From positions 21,762,001 to 21,826,000 of the forward strand of contig CM106585.1 of the NCBI GenBank assembly GCA_048013815.1: a DNA stretch of 64,000 bases, written 5' to 3'. The stretch is from Setoptus koraiensis (lineage: Eukaryota; Arthropoda). Shown here one piece after another: positions 38,201 to 50,900 of this stretch. Under the pieces are notes generated by a model, which saw only the letters and a program-made list of their open reading frames with translations, was not told the origin of the DNA and did no database searches. The stretch's first letter is position 1; every line of letters starts with the position of its first letter. The position numbers were made by a program, and so were the translations under genes.

Positions 38201-41200
38201 TGTGACTGATCATGGTTAACTAAGGAGAAAAATCTTATTGGATCCATAGCAACTGAAATATACAGTCGACAGACGAGGTTCTTTCTCACAACCTAGAATC
38301 GACATCAGAGCCACTCAATATAAGATGCTAGAGAACACCCAAATCTGAATTATTATATAATCTTTATTATGATTATTGCAAGTCACAAAGTGTATGCTTT
38401 CTTGCTAACTAGCAGCATCCTAAACAAGTCAAACTTGAGTTAATCGTCTAGAAGATGCACTGTCAAGAGAGTATAATTGGCAAGTGCGTTTATATATGCA
38501 AATAGCATGTTTTCACTGCATTGCCCTCTTGCTGTTTCTCCACGCAAAAGTGATCATCGGCGATCAATGCCAAAAATCTTTTTGTGATGTTTGCAGCTAC
38601 TTCACTTGTTGATAGGACTTGTGATTGCCATTCGAACAGAGAGCTGCGCTCGTCGTGACTAGTCAACCAATTGTTCTTGGTCGCTGTAATATTCTATAGT
38701 CAAACATATTCAAGCGAGACTCGCAGGGATCTTTGGTCGATAAAGGGTATGCATTTATCAGACGTTGGACATAAATTAAATTACCTCCTCCGTGGAAGAA
38801 TGAACGTAATTAAATGAAAGAGAAAAAAAGAATTAATAATGATGGAATTTGCTCATTTCACGAACGCTAGCAGTATAGCACGCAAACTGTTATGACAGTG
38901 CGTGTGTGTCATGGGCGTGAGAGCCATACTATCACGGAAGTGTCCACCAATAGTCGAAATAGACGAAATGATTCGACATGACTATCACGCAACCCACACA
39001 AAGAAGAATCTTGTTATTGTAAAAGTTATCGTGTACAGCATTCGCTAATATGATGCATAATGAGCATAATACGGCAGCAGCAGTTATTTAAATGATTATT
39101 TTTGGAAAGAGAGGTTCATTTCGCAAGTTGATGGGCAACACAACAATGGGGCACACAATTGAGCTAACGATATTGTGTAAGCAAGCAAAATCGCTACTAG
39201 TTTATGGCATCTCAAAGTATGTGAAAGTTTGTATGTGCTCGTCTGTAAATGTCTGTCTGAACAAGACACATGATGGCTGAAGAAATTGAATGTTGATTAG
39301 AGAAATTAGGTCAGATGTTTGTTGATAAACTCAATAGCGCTCACACATATGTGGGAATGCAAAATGTCTGCCTAGTGGTACAATATGCAAGGAAATGTGT
39401 CTTTATTGTTGTTAAGCTATGATAAATATATCAGGCACATGAACGAGGAAAGAAGAAAGGAATGGAGGAAAGAATTGTTCCCATGCTCATACCATTATGT
39501 TGCATATAAAGGATGTGATGCAACAAATAAAACAATATCCGACACTTTCACACTCAACCACACACACATACTGGCACATTCAGGCATTTAATAAATTAGC
39601 TTCGCCTGTTACAAACCGCTCGAAGATATTGCCATGTCACTGTATTTGAAATTTGGATTTTGATTGCAATCAACATTAAACTAAAGACCAAAAGCGGGCT
39701 CTCAAAAAGACATTCATTCAATCAGATGAAACGCCGAGACAGAAAATTCATTTATAATTAGATTAGATTGTATAGAATTGATTAACCCCTTGATCACTTG
39801 ATTACGCCATTGGCCACAGTGTGTGAGTTTGTTTTTCACTGCGTGGGGTTTAGCAGAATATCAGAGAGTATGTAACCATCGGAGTATGTCAATGTAGTTG
39901 TTTATTCTTATAATAGATTGTTGTTGTTGCTTGCCAGAAATATATACCAATGATAACAATGGGCGGCATACGTGCTTCAGATAGTGCCATTTTAACTGTT
40001 CATGTTCAATACTAACAACAGAATTGCATAACAATAGTAGTGCGCCCACCATCAAATATAACTCTACGTTGGCTTTCGCTGGCTAGAGTTCCAAAATATA
40101 AATGTTGTACAAGCCAACCGACGACGAGGAACTGTGCGAATGTCAAGAGAGCAATGTCATCGTATTGACTTTGTTTATATTGCTAGTCTAGCGCATGAGG
40201 AAGTATATATCAGTAAAACCGAATGACGATTACGTAATAACTTGTGCTATAAAATGCAGCTATACGTCAGTATTGCACATGTTGTGCTACATATGAACGA
40301 TGCGCATTGAACGAACATTCTTATTTGGTTATTTATGGTGGCAAGTGTTAATTTTACGATTAGTATCGTCACCAGCACGGCTCATTAATCTGATTATCAC
40401 CATGGCATTGAATAGTTACCTTGCGAGTGAGGGAGAGAGAGAGAGAGAGCGGGGTCAGATAAAAGCAGATTGGTCGATAAATAGATCCCAGAAAGTAGGT
40501 CTGGAATGAAGTGTGTGCGCCGAGTGCATGCGAATAATGTTTGTGTGGGTGTTCTCGGAGACTATTGATTGGCTTGAAGCCAATGAAAATACTGTCAGAT
40601 CTATTATATTTGTACTATAGAGAAAATGAGAGGAGGAGACAGTTCAAGTTTGGTTGTCAATTGATGCCAATGAACAGCATCATAGTCGACATTGCGGTCA
40701 TAGTTGATTGGTATAATTTATGCCTAGACGGACAGATTCTAGATTGGTAGTTAGAGAAAGCATTGATTGCTTGCTTGGAAGAACACACCCAGCAATAAAA
40801 ATGATGAGTTGCGGTTGTTGGTCCATTCAAATAATAATAATGATCTGCAGACTTGCCGCAGCTACTGATCTATGAATATTGACAATCAATATTGAGCACA
40901 AATGACGAATTTCATGGTTTCATTTTTCGATGACGTGTGATGGGAATGGCCTATGTAAACAAACTATGAGTAGCTTGAAGATGCGAATCTGGGGCGCCGA
41001 AAAGATGTATGGTTGTATGCAGTCGGATGCAGTCACATCAATCATTTGCGAACACACGCATGAAAAGACATAAATGACAAGACTTAGTAATTACCAAGTT
41101 AACTATGCTACACTATATGAATATCGTTTTGGCTTAATGACTAACTAATTGCAACTAATACTATTCATGTTCTTACACGGCCATATGTTGCCAGCGGTGG

Positions 41201-41947
41201 TATTACACGCACGAAACTATGGCTTGAAAACACGAACCAATTAGATTATCATCACACACATACATTTGTGATACATATACATGGACGAATACTGCAATCA
41301 TAATCACTATGATCAGTACGACTTATACAATATATACGCATGTCCATGTCTAGTTGTCAGACTTATGTCAGCTTTCATTTCGTCGTCGAATCTATCATCT
41401 CATACATATTCGAATGTTGGTTGGGGGTGTTTGTTTTTATTAATTGCATCGACAATTAGCGTTATGTTATTATATTGTCGTTATTGTTGCTGCTGTTGGA
41501 TTAGTTTGACTATGTTAGCTTGAGAAGCTGCTAATAGATCGTCATTGAGTGAGCTTGGTGAAACCTTGATCGATTTAGATAAATGAATATTTTAATTTGC
41601 TCTTTCTTCCACTGGGAGCAGCTGTTTATTGAAGTTTAGTCGTCAGAGTTTAAGTTGCGCAATCTGGATAAATCAACGCAATTAGACTGATCAACATAAT
41701 TGTTGTTTAGACGTTGATTGAGTCGAAACAGTAGTAGTGTTATTTGAATAATCAGAGGCATTGTTATGAAGTAAATGAAGTGCTGTATTTGCACAGCAAC
41801 ACACATATGCCGTCTTACTTCAAATATGTCCGCTTCGGCGTGCGTTTAAATACACAAAGCAAAACCTGATCTATCGCGCTAGCTCACTACATACTGATCT
41901 AATAGCACTCATTACCCTTTACATTTACACTTTCTCATTTACTTTAG
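35281..41947. other. Intergenic or 5' intronic sequence, no supported coding region
   Basis: Back to AT-moderate sequence. A good donor (CAGCAG|GTGAGT, GT at about 35724-35725) ends a region with no clear coding frame. It could be the end of a non-coding first exon for the receptor gene, whose first acceptor is at 41946-41947, but this join is speculative. There is an (ATG)n run at about 36486-36508 followed by GATGGTGATGGC units, and GAATCAGAAT-type repetition at about 35423-35490. No other exon or RNA gene was recognised. Confidence 0.35.
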
Positions 41948-41980
41948 GTACACGTTTGGCATGCAATTTGCGCGAACAAC

Positions 41981-44900
41981 ATGAGCGCCTACCTAGAGCA
42001 GGTGGGCACACCAAGGCAGCCCATCAACGATTATCATTACTTGTCTGGCCATAAACGAAGAAGACGAAAGAAAGTTATGAGAGTTATGGAAATAGGAGAA
42101 CAGAAAGGACAATTTTTTTGTTGCAGGTTGTTGTTAAAATCATTGGAAGCAACCATGATTAATCACTTGTTGTCAACGACTACAGTAAACGAAACTGCAA
42201 AAAAGTTATTACCACCTCGCGACAGTGCTAACTTACCACCAACAACAATCACCAAATTGAAGGAACACAAAGATGTTACCATATTAGCTGGCAAGCGACA
42301 ATTTCCTCTGGCAATGCTTGTGATGATAATTGTTTCTTTTTTCATTACCATCGCAATGCTATTACCAACAACACTGCCAATAATATATTTTATTGAAGCA
42401 CATCCATCTCATTCGGTGGCGTTGGTAGCGCCACCATTGTTAACCGATTTGGACTTAGATTGGACACCGCCAGTTAATCCATATCAAAATTATCCAGAAC
42501 AAGAGAGGACACTTAGGCAAATATCTATGCATTCAATTTGTGAGCCGGTTAGTCAAGCTAATGATCTCTATTTAAAATGCCCAAGTGAAGACCAATTTAT
42601 AGTGATATTTGAGAGCTACTATTCGGATACCTACGCAGACAGAGTGTGCAATTTGCTTGATACGGACAGATATGTTAATTTGACGGGAACACAATTGATC
42701 TCAATGTTCAAGCAATCGCTTTATAGTGATGATTCGCTTGCAATGAATCTAGAAGACCAACAAACGACCATGTCCAATAGTGCTAGACAGGCAGTAGCAG
42801 CCAATAGCAACAACAACATTGCTTGGATTAGTCAGGCGGGCAGATCCAACAAATTGAGACGCCCCACAATACTTAAGAGACCCAATTGTTTTAGTGATTT
42901 GCATAGTTCCTTCAATGACAGATGCAGTGGTCGCAACAGGTGCCATTTCAATGTTAGCCAAGATCATGTTTTGCCCAGTTGTGTTATGGGGCACCCTGGT
43001 CACGTTTATGCGCGCTATTTGTGTATAGATGACTCACTACTTACAAGATATTGCCTGAATGATGAGCCTAATGATTCAAAGCCGTCATCGGAAAATGGAA
43101 AATTGCCTTCGCTAGAAAGTGAAAATGGCCGATTGCGCAACAAGATAACTCGTGATGTCGTAGACGAGTTTGTATTGCCAAGTGACAGCGATTTTGGCTT
43201 TATCCAATCGCCTGGCTACCCCAACTACTATGCAACCTCGCTGGGTGGTAAAAAAGGCGCCTTAACCTGTAGCTGGCCAATAGAGGCTAGAGCTGGTCAA
43301 TTAATTACAGTGAAAGTTTTAGATGTTTCCGTTGCTCCTCATGAGGCTATAGTGAGTAAGCAGACTTCGTTGCGCGAAGACGACTCACAGCCAACAGAAG
43401 AGGATACATTGAAAGAGATATCACGTCTCATCAAAGACAAACAAACAGCACCAAATGTGAATATTTTTGGAATACTTGGATCGAAGCAACCGAGCAAGGC
43501 AACAAACAATGGTCAGGAACAGATGGTGGACCTGAGCGAAGTTGAGATCTTCAACAAGATTAGCAATAATCAAGAAGAGGATGAAATGAAAAGATTGCAA
43601 CGATTGAAGGCCAGCATTAGTGCCAAGTGTGACGATTATGATCAAATTTTGATTAGTGATTCCATTCAGCAGCATGATCAGGTGCCGACAAACTTCAATC
43701 GCGTTGGCGATTTTCAACATGAGGCCAGGTCTAGCCATCTGGAGAACATAAGACAATTGGCTCGTCGGCAGCATCGTCAAAAAATGTATCAGCGCATTAT
43801 GGACCGTCTAGGCAATAGTAGTTGGCAAGATTTTTCTAGCAACAACCAATTTGACGAAGATCTCATATCATATCTGTCTCTGACATGGACCAGCGAGGGC
43901 CAAGTGAATCTATGTTTGCCAGACCAATCGCTTCGACCAAGTAGGTTATCTTTTACATCGACAGATAACTTTTTAAATGTTAAATTAATCAGTAGTACAA
44001 GTATTAATGTGAACAAGCGTGGTGTATTATTATTTTATCACAAGCACGGCTGCCCATCTCTGAAATATCCACCTAAAAGATCTCATCTATTCTATAGAAA
44101 TTACACAACAGAAATATATGAATGCTTTAAGAATCATGTCTTTAATGATACTAGAACTAAATACAAGCTACGTCACTGTATAGACGACTACAGATGGGAC
44201 AATAGCATGACAGCGCCATGTGTTCTATATGATGACTTGATAGTTAGCAATGATAAAGAAAGTGGCACCACCAGTCAACCAGTAGAAATGGGCGGCTTTT
44301 CTGTCATGACAGATCCAAGCTTCGAGGAATTAAACATCAATCAAAACAATCCATTGCACAGTGCTTCCATGGTGTCCAATGAATCACCATCGTTTGGTAT
44401 GTTATCTCGAGCTCCTGCGACAAGCGGCAGACCTCAAACCGGCAATAACAACAAGAATGGTCAACAACAAACACAGGAACAGGTGGACAATAGTGCCGAA
44501 TTTAACCTGACACCAGTTAATATACCAGCTGTTGAGGTAGTTCGAAATTCACTAACAATGAAACAACCTAACTTTGACATAAATGAAGATTACTACAAGA
44601 GTGATAGTACAAACAACAGATTGTCTAATCCAACCACATTGAATAGAATGGAGCAACAACAGGCGCATAAATTAACTTGGCATGAGTTTTACACCATCAA
44701 TTGGGATAAGCGACTGTTGGCGCCAACACTATTCATACTAATACTGTTGATTATGGGCAACTTCTTGATATATTTCGTAGTCAAACGAGCTCACAACAGC
44801 CTTAGATTAAGACGTCGGAAGCGTCATTATCAATCAGATTATTCTGTGAGTGTTGGCATGACATTATAACGATGTTCGCTGCCTATGGTCAAGAATGCAA

Positions 44901-45619
44901 ATGAAGAAGGGCATTCAACGTTAAAAGCAACTAACAACAAACAACAGCTACTAATCAAAGAGTCTAAAAGGAAAGCAACATTAGACGCTTCTAAACATAG
45001 CGGCATCAATCATCTTTATGAGACCATTAAGGATACTACCTTAAATGGTAATCAGATTGGCAACGAAGAAAGTCAAGCTATGTTGTCCAATACTGATACT
45101 ACTAATTGTAGTCCAATTAAAGAGATAGAAGCCAAAGACTCTGATGAGTGGCCAACTGACTATAGGCGGCGGTTAAACATAAAATGTCTGCAGCAGCAAC
45201 AGCTAGATGGAAATAAAACAAATAATGATATGATCACGACGACAACAATTGAGCATTTAGAGACGGATATTACAGAGTATGAAGAGAGAAAAAAAAGAAT
45301 GGAGGCTCTATTACATATGAAACAAGCACCAAAGGCTAGTGTTGAATTGGACCCGTCATTGAGTGAATTGCGATCAATTGTTAGCGAGTATGAGAATTTA
45401 AACACTCTCAATGATGCTGAAGAATATAATGATGATGACTCAATTATGTATAGACCAGCAAGAGAATTTGAAGCTACCAAGTTAAACCAACAACAAGAGC
45501 AAATGGAAAACCATCGACTACTGGCCAGTCCGAGCTCTCTTAATACTATGAGCTTGGCGACCGTGACATTAAACGATGACGAAGATAATTCTATAGTGCA
45601 ACAAATGAGCCGAGGCTAA
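41981..45619 (+). CDS. Transmembrane receptor-like protein with SUEL-lectin, CUB and sushi-like modules
   Basis: Two exons, 41981-44845 and 44894-45619, join in phase 0 across a 48-bp intron (TCT|GTGAGT ... GTCAAG|AAT), giving about 1196 residues. Order: a basic N-terminal part; a hydrophobic signal or anchor segment at about residues 107-137; a SUEL/galactose-binding-lectin-like domain at about 183-346 (SICEP...LKCPS, RCSGRNRCHFNVS, VYARYLCIDD) interrupted by a low-complexity insert; a CUB domain starting near 403 (FGFIQSPGYPNYY) and spanning a long charged insert; a sushi/CCP-like Cys module (about 686-750, ending YRWDNSMTAPCV); a Gln/Asn-rich stalk; a membrane helix (about 912-934); and a roughly 260-residue cytoplasmic tail. 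It is probably a cell-surface adhesion or sugar-binding protein. The start is uncertain: an acceptor (TTACTTTAG) ends at 41947, and another good one (TTTTTTTGTTGCAG) ends at 42126, which would start translation at the ATG near 42153 and give a more usual signal peptide. I cannot assign an orthologue. Confidence 0.8.
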
Positions 45620-47157
45620 TCTTCCAAACGACAAAATCTGAGAATGGTGCTTCTTTTTTTTTGTTATTGAAACTGATCACTGGACATGATCTGTTGATGG
45701 CAGCATCACAGTCCCAATGGTCATTGGTGTATTGTCTGGCTGAGACTTTTGTAAACTCTCAGAAGGAATGCATTGAAGAAAACAACGTCAGTCATTGATT
45801 CTGTGACGATAAATATGGTTGGATTAGATCCAGATCTTGAGCAGAACTAATTCTTGTGTGAATCAAAATCGAATCAATTAGAAAATTCATCATTGCCATT
45901 GTCATCGTCGTCAATTGTTCTGGTGTCTACTATGTTATGCAGTCATTGCGAAACATTTGCGCATGACTAGACACGGATCCCTTTTTTATATTGGTGCCTG
46001 CTTTCGCCAAGATGTTCAATTATCTTTCAGAAGAAACTGGCATAACATCGAAGAGCGAGATCATTTAAGACAAACTAATGCCAGTAGCTAGTCAGAAATT
46101 TGACGAGACATGAGATTGGGCATTTCACTCTAACCAACTATCTCCGCTGGGAGAGTTCTATCACCACCTATTATGAAGTGCATGGAGCAGTAAAAAAGAC
46201 AACGCCAACAAGAGATCCTTCAAGTTTTCCTTGATCTTCCATGATGATGGCCTTCGATATAGACAAGAAGCTTGGATTACTATTCTTGTTCCAAGAAACA
46301 TCTTCATTGACGACCTCATGCTGAACATAAGGAAGATCATTAACATCTTAATACAACAATAATGGTTCATTGACAAGTCTGCCAGCTTAAGCAATTGTGA
46401 TGACGATGTTAAAACTGCACAAATGCAACTAATAAACTATCGTCACGCGAGAGATGTACATAGAGAGGGTGGAACGAAAGAAATATTTGTTGATCCAACT
46501 AATTATCCAACTATACAATCATGGAACTTAAACAGGGATATATAGTAATAATATACCAAGTTGTTAGCATTAATCACCCACTAAATTAATACAGCACAAC
46601 AACAGTTAAAAAAAAACGTTGTGTACTATATGTTTATAATGCTGCATGAATACCATTATATAATGTATATTGTGTATGTGAAATATATATATATATATAT
46701 ACGTAAATTAATGTTATAAAGTTAATAACACATAGTGAAGCATATCAAATTGAAAGTGCCATACACACCAACCGAAACATTGGTTGCAACATTCTCAATA
46801 AATCTTTTCTAATCATCATAAGGATCATTCAGACGATCCGGAGATGATCCCCTATACCAATATTTTGTTTTGTTGAGTTTTCAGAAGGCAATAAAGAGTG
46901 AGAAACTGTCAGAATTAGGAAGAGGTCATCTACCAGGATGTAATGCATGCACTCATAACTCTTGTAGGTATATGGCGCGAGTAGATTCTTCGTTGCAGAA
47001 ATATTACCTAATAATGGACAAGATTTTGGAGATGGAATTTAGAGAGATGGTTGAAATTTTCATCTCTGTTTGAATGGCAAGGTTGAAGAGATCTAAAAAT
47101 ACATGATGGAGTTATGCAGTAGATGATTTCGAGGGAAAATAAAATGGCAAAAAGTTT
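45620..47157. other. 3' UTR and intergenic sequence after the receptor gene
   Basis: AT-rich, no coding seen. Candidate poly(A) signals AATAAA occur at 46431-46436 and 46797-46802. A short (AT)n run lies at about 46687-46701. Open frames (46161-46394 minus, 46870-47073 plus) have no recognisable features. Confidence 0.5.
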
Positions 47158-47241
47158 TGTCAGAAGTGGGATTCGAACCCACGCGTAGTTACCTACAATA
47201 GAACTTGAGTCTACCGCCTTAGACCACTCGGCCATCCTGAC
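47158..47241 (-). tRNA. tRNA-Leu (anticodon CAA)
   Basis: The minus strand folds as a complete class II tRNA. The acceptor stem is GTCAGGA/TTCTGAC with discriminator A. The D-arm carries the internal A box (TGGCCGAGTGG). The anticodon stem is GTAGA/TCTAT with loop CTCAAGT, so the anticodon is CAA and it reads UUG. There is a long variable arm (GTAG/CTAC stem), and a T-arm with B box GGTTCGAATCC. There is no intron, unlike tRNA-Leu(CAA) in some animals. On the minus strand a TTTTT run, the RNA polymerase III terminator, follows about 8 bases after the 3' end (+ strand AAAAA near 47150). Confidence 0.97.
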
Positions 47242-47995
47242 TTATATTAGGGTCTATCTTTTATTGTGTATTTATTTCACTTGATGTTTATGAGTAGTAC
47301 GGTCTCAAATTCTGGCCCCGGATCTTGCTGGACAACAATGTATCCCTGCACTTTGAAATTCTGTAGTCCAGTAACACTCACAACGTTACCATATCCTCGA
47401 TGACATCGATATCAACAAAATTCTGTAACAGATTGACTACCTTGTGAGTGCGCCATTTTGTATTTCACAATAATCTGAAACGAAAACATGAAAATGTTGC
47501 AACATATAGATGAGGAAACTGTAAATTTGGTAAAGTTGAGCAATGAAACTCTTCCAATATATCTTATCCGATTTGTAAGTCTTTGTTCAACACTTCCTGG
47601 CGGTCTTATGCAGTCGCTAGTTGAAGGTCAATGATCGCATTATTTACATTTGTATGCTGTGCAACAGAGCGCCAAAAGAGTGCAACATGCTAGCTGTGCG
47701 CCACTGAGCTCCACGTGCTCGTCTTTGTTTGAAAGTGTCGGCATTTTGTTAGAATTATCATGAAATCGACAGATTGATCTCGCCGGTGCAATCATTTGCT
47801 ACTGTTGCCACCACTGACTACTTTACAACTACCATAATTATTACTGTTGTCTGCGTCTATTCTTCATAATCATAAACTCATATTGAATGGTAAAATGAGA
47901 TAGTGTTAGTATTGAAATAATATTCTTATTATCACCTGCACTAACCCAACCACCAACCACCAACCACCAAACCAACCAACCTATCGAAGAACCCA
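47242..47995. other. Intergenic and presumed promoter/5' UTR of the Tudor-helicase gene
   Basis: No coding or RNA gene recognised. The last 60 bp before the start codon is an ACCAACC-repeat leader with no splice acceptor close to the ATG, consistent with an uninterrupted 5' UTR. Confidence 0.4.
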
Positions 47996-50900
47996 ATGGA
48001 AGCCGAAGATAAACCATTTGATGGATTGGCTCCGTTCGGCCCCAACAACGCTGCCTCAACCGAAGAGAGAATAATTCAACTAGAAGAAGGTATCAACGCA
48101 GACTTACAACGCAACGAGGCAGACCAAGGTCCTCTGCTTCTCTACGATGTTCTGCCGCCTGTATTGCCTGAGGCCGGCGATTGTATTGCATCGAAATATC
48201 AATGTAAAACCATAAAGCCTCCCACTGAGCTGCTAGAGGATGAGGAATTGTTTGGGCTAAGATCCAAGTATCGCAATGAACTTAGTTATCAGAGCCAATA
48301 TCAAAATGTTGATTGTATCACATTTGCTGTGAAACATTTCTGTGACAATCAAACTTATGAATCTATAAAACGTCTCACCAAATATGACACACGATTGAAT
48401 TCGATGGCCGACGCAACAAGCATTCGTTATCCGTTTCCATTGCAAATTCATTGCTGGCCTCAAATGGACTCCGCCAAATGGCCGCTACTCTGTGTTGGAC
48501 CAAAAAAATCTGGCAAAACTATCTGCTATGTTTTCTACATAATGTGTTGTAGTATCAATGGAACAATCCCAAAAAATTTAGACAGTGACAATGTAGCAAT
48601 AACCCAAGAGTCTACAAGTGGCATTCAGTCTGTTTGTGATTTAGAGCATACGTTAAACAGATTGGATATACAGAGGAATAGCACGGGCATCTCTTCTGAA
48701 GAGGAAGATAGCGACGGCGAAGATTATAACAAAATAGACGAAAAATATGCAAGACTAAACAACAACAACAACGAAAATATCCCTAATGCATACGATTCAT
48801 TAGAGGAAATCGAATCAAACCACAATGCATCCACGTTCATGTCCTGCAAGCCTAGTTATTTTATTGTCTGTCCAACAACACGAGATGCAGGTTATGTGTC
48901 GCGCTCATTCAAAGAATTCACAGCTTGTGCACAGGGTGCCCCCGGTCCAAAAGTAGCTTGTTTATCAGAACATGACGATCCAGACTCATCCATCTTGGCC
49001 CTAAACGGATGTGATGTTCTAATTTCAACTCCACGGCTACTAGTAACCTATTTACTCAAGAAATGTATATCACTCGCTGGTTGTAAGAAATTTATTATAG
49101 ACGACTTGGACAGAACACTTCGACTACACAATACTGAGACGAGTAAAATTGTCAAAATATTAGTGGCATTCTCAAACATAAGTTTGATCGAAGGCGTCAA
49201 TAGCGATAGCGAACGTCCACCCAATTTTCAATGGGTTCTATTTGCTGAAAAATGGACAAATCTAGTTAAAATATTTACAGAAACTATATTAGTACAACCT
49301 AATATTATATTCGCTTCGACACTAGAGGCTGCATTATATTCTAACACGCGATTCGAAGTTGAAAATTGTGCTTCATATCAAGCTAAACTTACACACCTAG
49401 AGACAATATTGGATGTGAATGAAAAATCTGGTCAACGTATTGGTATTGTTTGCAGTTCACAGGAAATGGCTAAATCTCTGAATGATCAACTCAAGAAAGA
49501 TGGCTATCATACCTCTTTGGTCGAAAGTAATAGAGTCGAGGCCGCAATCAATCCCCACAACAAGCGCCTTTCCATGTTGAAAACCAAACGGCCATTCTAT
49601 GTGCTCTCTGATTCTTCTCTTGATCAGTCGGTTGAACAGCTGAACTCGTTGAATTGTCTAATTCACTATGATCTACCTAAAAAATCACGTTCTGAGTTTG
49701 ATAACAGATTCAAAGTTATGAGCCAATCCATCAAGAGTTCCACCCCAACAACAACTTACATACTATTATCCACTGAAGATAGCAAGCAAGCTCAAGATCT
49801 CTGTGACGCTATGACCAGATCTCAAAATATATCGAACAGTTCCAAGTGCGAGCTTAAATCGCTCAGATTGAAGTATCCCCGTCAGTTATGCTGGAGATTC
49901 GCCGCATTAGGTATATGTCGTCTAGAGATGTTACACAAAAGTGATCTCAGCGGATCGTCCTGTCCATTCAGGCACGTAATAGCATCGCCTGAAATTCCTC
50001 GCAATAGCGACGTCACTTCTTTCGACTATTTAAGTAACATCAATTCATCAGTGCAACTTAGAATAATTATAACTCATGTAATAAGTCCTAGTGAATTTTA
50101 CTTTAGAGCTGAGGCTTATAGAACTTTCAATGATGCATCAGGTGACTGGACTTTACTAAGGCGCCGTTACTCAATCGAGGACATGGAAGCGGTCCTATAT
50201 CAATTCAAAAACTCGCCCAGTGGTAGCTTGTCTTTGGAAGCTCTAGATCGCGATAAGATTTACGGATTCTATTCTCGAGAAGAGAGAAAAGTGCATCGCG
50301 TTCGATGTATCGATAAAGATGGAGACTGGTATCTTGCTGTAGGTATTCACCAAAACAATGGTATTGAAAATCTCGCCGGAAATTTCCAGGGACGAAGATT
50401 GAATACCCTACAAGTCAAAGTTTCTCACATAGACTATGGTCATCGAAGCCATATCTACGTAAAAAATTTATTCGAATTGCCCGAAAATATATCAAAAGTT
50501 CCGCCTCTAACTTTTAGAGGCTTCAATGTCGGCATCAAGCCTCCTGCAGACGAACCTGATTGGCCATACAGATCGACGAAGTTCTTCTATGATAATATTG
50601 TTGTCCCGAATATATACCATGTTACTGCCTGGACTCGTCTGATCAAAGAAAATACCTTCTGGCTGGAAAAATTGCAGGTCAAGAGGTATCTGGAGAACAT
50701 TTCGAGACAATCAGACTGTAATCTATTCGTTACCAAGGAACCCAATCAAGTTCTAATTGAAGCTCATTTGGCGGAGAAAAACCTTCAAATTTCTCAATTT
50801 CTAATGCCGAGCTCATATTTGGAGACTTTGTCGAAATGGCATTCCATCAAATTGGACGAACTAGCCACAAATGCTTTCCTAAGAACAGATCAAATCGTTG

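Noticed and set aside
47008-47235. Minus-strand open frame beginning MAEWSKAVDSSS
   Set aside because: It is the translation of the tRNA-Leu(CAA) gene and its 3' flank, a well-known spurious frame.
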